From NCBI GenBank assembly GCA_050084985.1, contig JBITNC010000001.1, forward strand, positions 186,558,001 to 186,622,000: a stretch of DNA of 64,000 nucleotides, written 5' to 3'. The translations under genes were made by a program, and so were the position numbers. The notes under the pieces are model-generated. The model was not told where the DNA came from. It made no database searches and saw nothing but the letters and a program-made list of their open reading frames with translations. This DNA comes from Nageia nagi. Taxonomy: Eukaryota > Pinophyta. The stretch's first letter is position 1; each line of letters starts with the position of its first letter. Shown here piece after piece: positions 60,415 through 64,000 of the stretch.

Positions 60415-60696
60415 TGTAGACACCTAAAAATGTCCCTATTTTAACTAGTAAACATTGAAATAATCATAACTCTTTGTGATAATATAAAATAGGTTTAAAA
60501 AACCATATTATTGGATAGATATCATTGAGTACATGCAAAATGAGTGGTCACATGACCCTTTTTTAGTAAAAATTAGCTATTTGGTGATCACTTTAATATT
60601 GTTATAAAAATTGAAAACCAGTCACTAGCGACCCAAAACAATCGCTGATGTTTTAAGATGATCGTCAGTGTCCACCTAGTAATCGCTAGATAATCC
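60415..60696 (+). mobile_element. Element F: 5' LTR fragment
   Basis: The first third of the LTR only. It keeps the CpG-type short repeats at 60625-60690 (cores like AATCGCTGATGTT and GATCGTCAGTGTC) in a different arrangement from E, so this part evolves quickly. Confidence 0.82.
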
Positions 60697-60798
60697 AAAA
60701 AAAAATCAATCGATATCAAACCCAATTAATATACAACCTATACCTCCTCCACAATAACCTAAAGTTTCGATAAAAGTGCTCTTCAACAACAATTAAAA

Positions 60799-62456
60799 AT
60801 GTCTCCAATTAAGATGACCTTATTTGAATTATTACAATAGTTTGAGAGTTATAAGGAAGCTATGAATCAAATTCTGCAAGAAATTCAAGTGGATGTTAGT
60901 AACCCTGATAATTTTATTTCAATAGTTGAAAGTTTGAAGATATCTCAACAACCTAGTATCACCTTCTACGAACAAGAAAAATTAAATAACGATGGACTAG
61001 GCGGACTTGATCCACCTTTACATATAATGGGTAAAGTAGATGGGAGATTATTTAAAAGAATTCTGATAGATGAGGGTTTAGCTATAAATATAATTTTAGA
61101 TGCTGCATACAAAAATTTGAATTTATCAGATTCACTTATCTTAGCTCCTTCTTTACAAATTAAGGCATTTAATGATGCAATGTGTTCAACTTTGGGATCA
61201 ATAGTGCTACCGATTACAGTAGGGGCAAAAACCATTCAAAATTTATTACATATAATTGAAGGAAATATTATACAATACAATGTTCTTTTAGGATGCCCAT
61301 GGATTAGAGAAATACAATATGTTCCATCAACTTATCATGGATGTTTAAAATACATCTACAAAGATAAAGTTCATTGTGTGTTTAAAGATCCAAATCCTTA
61401 TTCACATTGTAATTTAATTTTTGATCCAAATAAAGTGACATTACCATCTCTTAATTTATCAACCATATTAATGAATAAAAATATGAATCAATTTGAAGTC
61501 ATAAAAGGAAAAAGTGATATAGCTATACAGGATAAAGATACTTGGGAAAAAGTTGCTAAAACTTTAGATGAAAAACATGGGGCTTCTTCATCAAAACAAG
61601 TAAATACTACATCTAATAATAATCCATCCAATGTATATCTAGTAAAAATTAAATTAATGGATTCAAGGATGGGAGAATATGATGTAGATGATGTTGTGTT
61701 TAATATACCTTTAGCACAAGAAATGGGAAGATTATCTGAATCACCTAGAGTAATTGGACAAATAGTACCTTTACGAGAAGTACCTAATTAGACAATGTTT
61801 ATCTATGCAGGAATAGTAGATCCTATGTCAATAATATCCAATCAAACATATGAAGGAAATTTCAATAATGATATGAAATATTTATCGCCATGTTCAAGAA
61901 CATTTGTCTTAAACTATTTTAACAAATGTAATTGGCGAGGACAAGGATTGCGTCGATATGAATAGGGTCCACAGGAAATAATTGAATTATGATACCAAGA
62001 TCCCACTGATAAAAGGGGATTAGGTTATCAAAATAAATGTAAAAATCTTGCTAAATTAGGAAATTTAGGAGAAGAGAATTTGGATTATAATGAAGAAATT
62101 TTAGAGAAAGAATCTAAGTACAAAAAATTATTAATATGAGAGAAGAATAATTAAGTGAAATGGATGTCTTAGAAGGGGTCAAAATGCTCTTTATTAATAA
62201 TATTGAGCCACCTTGGAATCATTCGTGCTTACCAAGTGATATAAAAGAAAAAATAAATAAAAATGTTGAATCATCGATCATTCCATATTCAGGTATACCA
62301 TCGATAAATATGGTTACAATAAAAGAGAATGATATTGAAGATTAAAATAATGAACAAATAGATGAAGTTAACAAAAATCAAAATTTAATCAAAATAATAG
62401 CCAATACTTCTACAGATGAAGTAATTGCTGATTTCTCTCTTATATCATCCAATCCT
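60799..62456 (+). pseudogene. pro: Element F: protease and linker
   Basis: The intact frame 60862-61791 gives a better view of the protease than E. LFKRILIDEGLAINII holds the active-site region, and the 68 bp missing in E are present (CSTLGSIVLPITVGAK, then IIEGNIIQYNVLLGC). The TAG at 61789 replaces CAG of E. The linker has the G-patch-like GLRRYE and RGLGYQ (61948-62035) with TAG and TGA stops, then an acidic part including 62160-62345, ended by TAA where E has CAA. Confidence 0.85.
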
Positions 62457-63320
62457 TTGATACATGAATTCAAAAATGCAAATCACATATTTGGTTCCTA
62501 TGAAAATCAAGTATGCACGAATGAACAAACTCAAGAATACGATGAAGAATATAGTGTTAACGATAAAAGTTGGATACCAGTACCAAATCAATTAGAAGAA
62601 GGGTCGCATATGCTTACTAAAAAAGTCTTAGAAATAAATATTAGTAATGATCCTCAAAATCCTAAAATTATTCAATTAGGAGAAAACCTCATAGAAAATG
62701 AACAAGAAGAAATTATAACCTTATTAAAAGAACAAGAAAAGGTATTTGCATGGTCATATGCAGACATGCCTGGAATAGATCCTAAATTAGTAGTACATAA
62801 TTTAGCATTAAAATCTAATGCTAAACCTGTTAAACAAAAATTATGTAAAATGCATCTTACTATAGCATTAATGGTAAAAGAAGAACTTCAAAAATTATTA
62901 GAAGCTAAATTTATACAACCTATAGATTATTCAGATTGGATATCTAATATGGTACCTATGAAAAAACCAAGTGGAAAAATAAGAATATGCACAGATTTCG
63001 GTGATCTTAACAAAGCTTGTCCTAAGGATGATTTCCCTCTACCTAGCATTGATAGTTTGGTAGACTCGATAGTAGGACATGATATGTTGTCATTAATGGA
63101 TGGATTTTCTAGTTATAATAAAATAAAAATAGCCACTAAAGATCAACATAAAATGGCTTTTATAACTCCTTGGGGTACCTTTTGTTATAAAGTTATTCCT
63201 TTTGGATTAAAAAATGCCGGGGCAACTTATCAAAGGGCTATGACTTATATATTCCATGATTATATGCATGACATAGTAGAAGATTATGTCAATGATTTGT
63301 TGGTTAGATCTAAATATTGA
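62457..63320 (+). pseudogene. pol: Element F: reverse transcriptase
   Basis: One intact frame of 287 codons covers the acidic linker end and the RT fingers and palm. Motifs are WISNMVPMKKPSGKIRICTD, LNKACPKDDFPLPSID, LMDGFSSYNKIKI, PFGLKNAGATYQRAM and EDYVNDLLVRS. The first catalytic Asp of the YVDD box is Asn, as in E. The TGA at 63318 replaces an Arg codon. Confidence 0.9.
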
Positions 63321-64000
63321 GTAGATCATGGAAAAGACCTAATTAAAGTCTTAGATATATTATTAGAACATAAAGTAAGATTAAATCCAAAAAAATGTGT
63401 TTTTGGTGTAACTTCAAGAAAATTATTAGGATTTATTCTGTCCCGACGAGGAATTGAAATAGATCCTAGTAAAGTGAAGGCAGTAGTAGACATGCCACCT
63501 CCTGCAAATCTAAAACAATTACAAAGTTAGAAGGTTTATAGCTCAACTTTCTGATAAATGTAAACCATTTACAAAATTATTAAAAAAGGGGATAGAATAT
63601 CATTGGGGCAAAGAGCAACAAGATGCATTCGATGAAATTAAAAGATATTTATTATCTTTTCCTGTATTAAGTCCACCAAGAAATGATATACCCTTTTTGT
63701 TATATATTTTTGCTACTGAAATTGCTTTAGGGACAATGCTTGCTCAAAAGAATGAACATAATAAAGAATAAGTTATATATTATCTGAGTAGAACACTTGT
63801 GACTTATGAGATTAAGTATATATATTTGGAAAAATTATGTCTTGCTATCATTTTTGCTACTAAAAAACTTCGACATTATATGCTTAATCATACAACATAT
63901 GTCATCTCTAAAGTGGATCCATTGAAATATATGATGAATAAAACCTATCAAAATTCAAGAATTGCAAAGTGGATAATGCACTTAACTAAATTTGATTTAC
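63321..64000 (+). pseudogene. Element F: RNase H, cut by the window end
   Basis: The region matches 18834-19410 of E. A 23-bp deletion near 63527, between AGTT repeats, shifts the frame relative to E. A TAA at 63768 is another break. The second RNase H and integrase would lie beyond 64000. Confidence 0.85.

Larger units (their letters stand above)
60415..64000 (+). mobile_element. Element F: internally deleted Tat copy, sister of E
   Basis: F begins with TGTAGACACC, the E LTR start. It follows the LTR for about 285 bp, then passes through an A-run (60697-60705) straight into sequence matching E from 16158 onward. The LTR remainder, leader and gag, about 5.1 kb in E, are missing. The rest matches E closely and runs off the window. 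The five bases before it are CATAG; the partner copy is not visible. Confidence 0.88.

Overview
This 64 kb window holds no host gene, tRNA, rRNA or CRISPR that I can support. It is a stack of decayed transposable elements in very AT-rich DNA. Plant-specific element families (Tat-lineage and chromodomain Ty3/gypsy, Ty1/copia primed by initiator tRNA-Met, an L1-type LINE with RNase H, a CACTA-like element, and a plant mobile domain ORF) point to a seed plant with a large genome. The old nested copies and heavy C-to-T decay would suit a gymnosperm, but that last step is inference.

Layout. The oldest unit is element H, a minus-strand chromovirus. Its internal region is 34093-38936. Its 5' LTR is 38937-57068 and its 3' LTR starts at 34092 and runs left out of the window. 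Four elements sit in its LTRs. J (+) occupies 1-5465 and shows only its 3' part. A (copia, -) occupies 7451-33801. B (copia, +) occupies 39377-52208. A was itself hit by a CACTA-like DNA transposon (8846-9926) and by E, a complete 17.5 kb Tat-lineage retrotransposon (+, 10765-28267). B was hit by D, a 4.7 kb non-autonomous relative of A and B (-, 41687-46417). Right of H is a decayed LINE 3' region and other old coding debris on the minus strand (57074-60414). It is cut by F, an internally deleted sister copy of E (+, 60415 to the window end). Insertions of A, D, E and the CACTA-like element are each confirmed by a matching uninterrupted site in a paralogous element inside this same window.

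Element E is the centrepiece. Its order is 5' LTR, a leader with repeated hairpins, gag, protease, G-patch-like linker, RT, RNase H, a second (archaeal-type) RNase H, integrase, a sense extra ORF of about 405 codons, a spacer with two hairpins whose stems covary, an antisense two-exon gene encoding a plant mobile domain protein, polypurine tract and 3' LTR. The flanks carry a perfect 5-bp target duplication (CACTC). A CpG-rich short repeat recurs in its LTRs, its leader, and the upstream region and intron of the antisense gene. E and F share an Asp-to-Asn change in the RT active site, which raises the possibility that both were mobilised in trans.

Nearly all reading frames carry stops or frameshifts, many explained by C-to-T change at Gln and Arg codons, so none of the copies is expected to be active. 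Boundaries quoted to the base rest on LTR termini, primer sites and target duplications. Domain boundaries are approximate.
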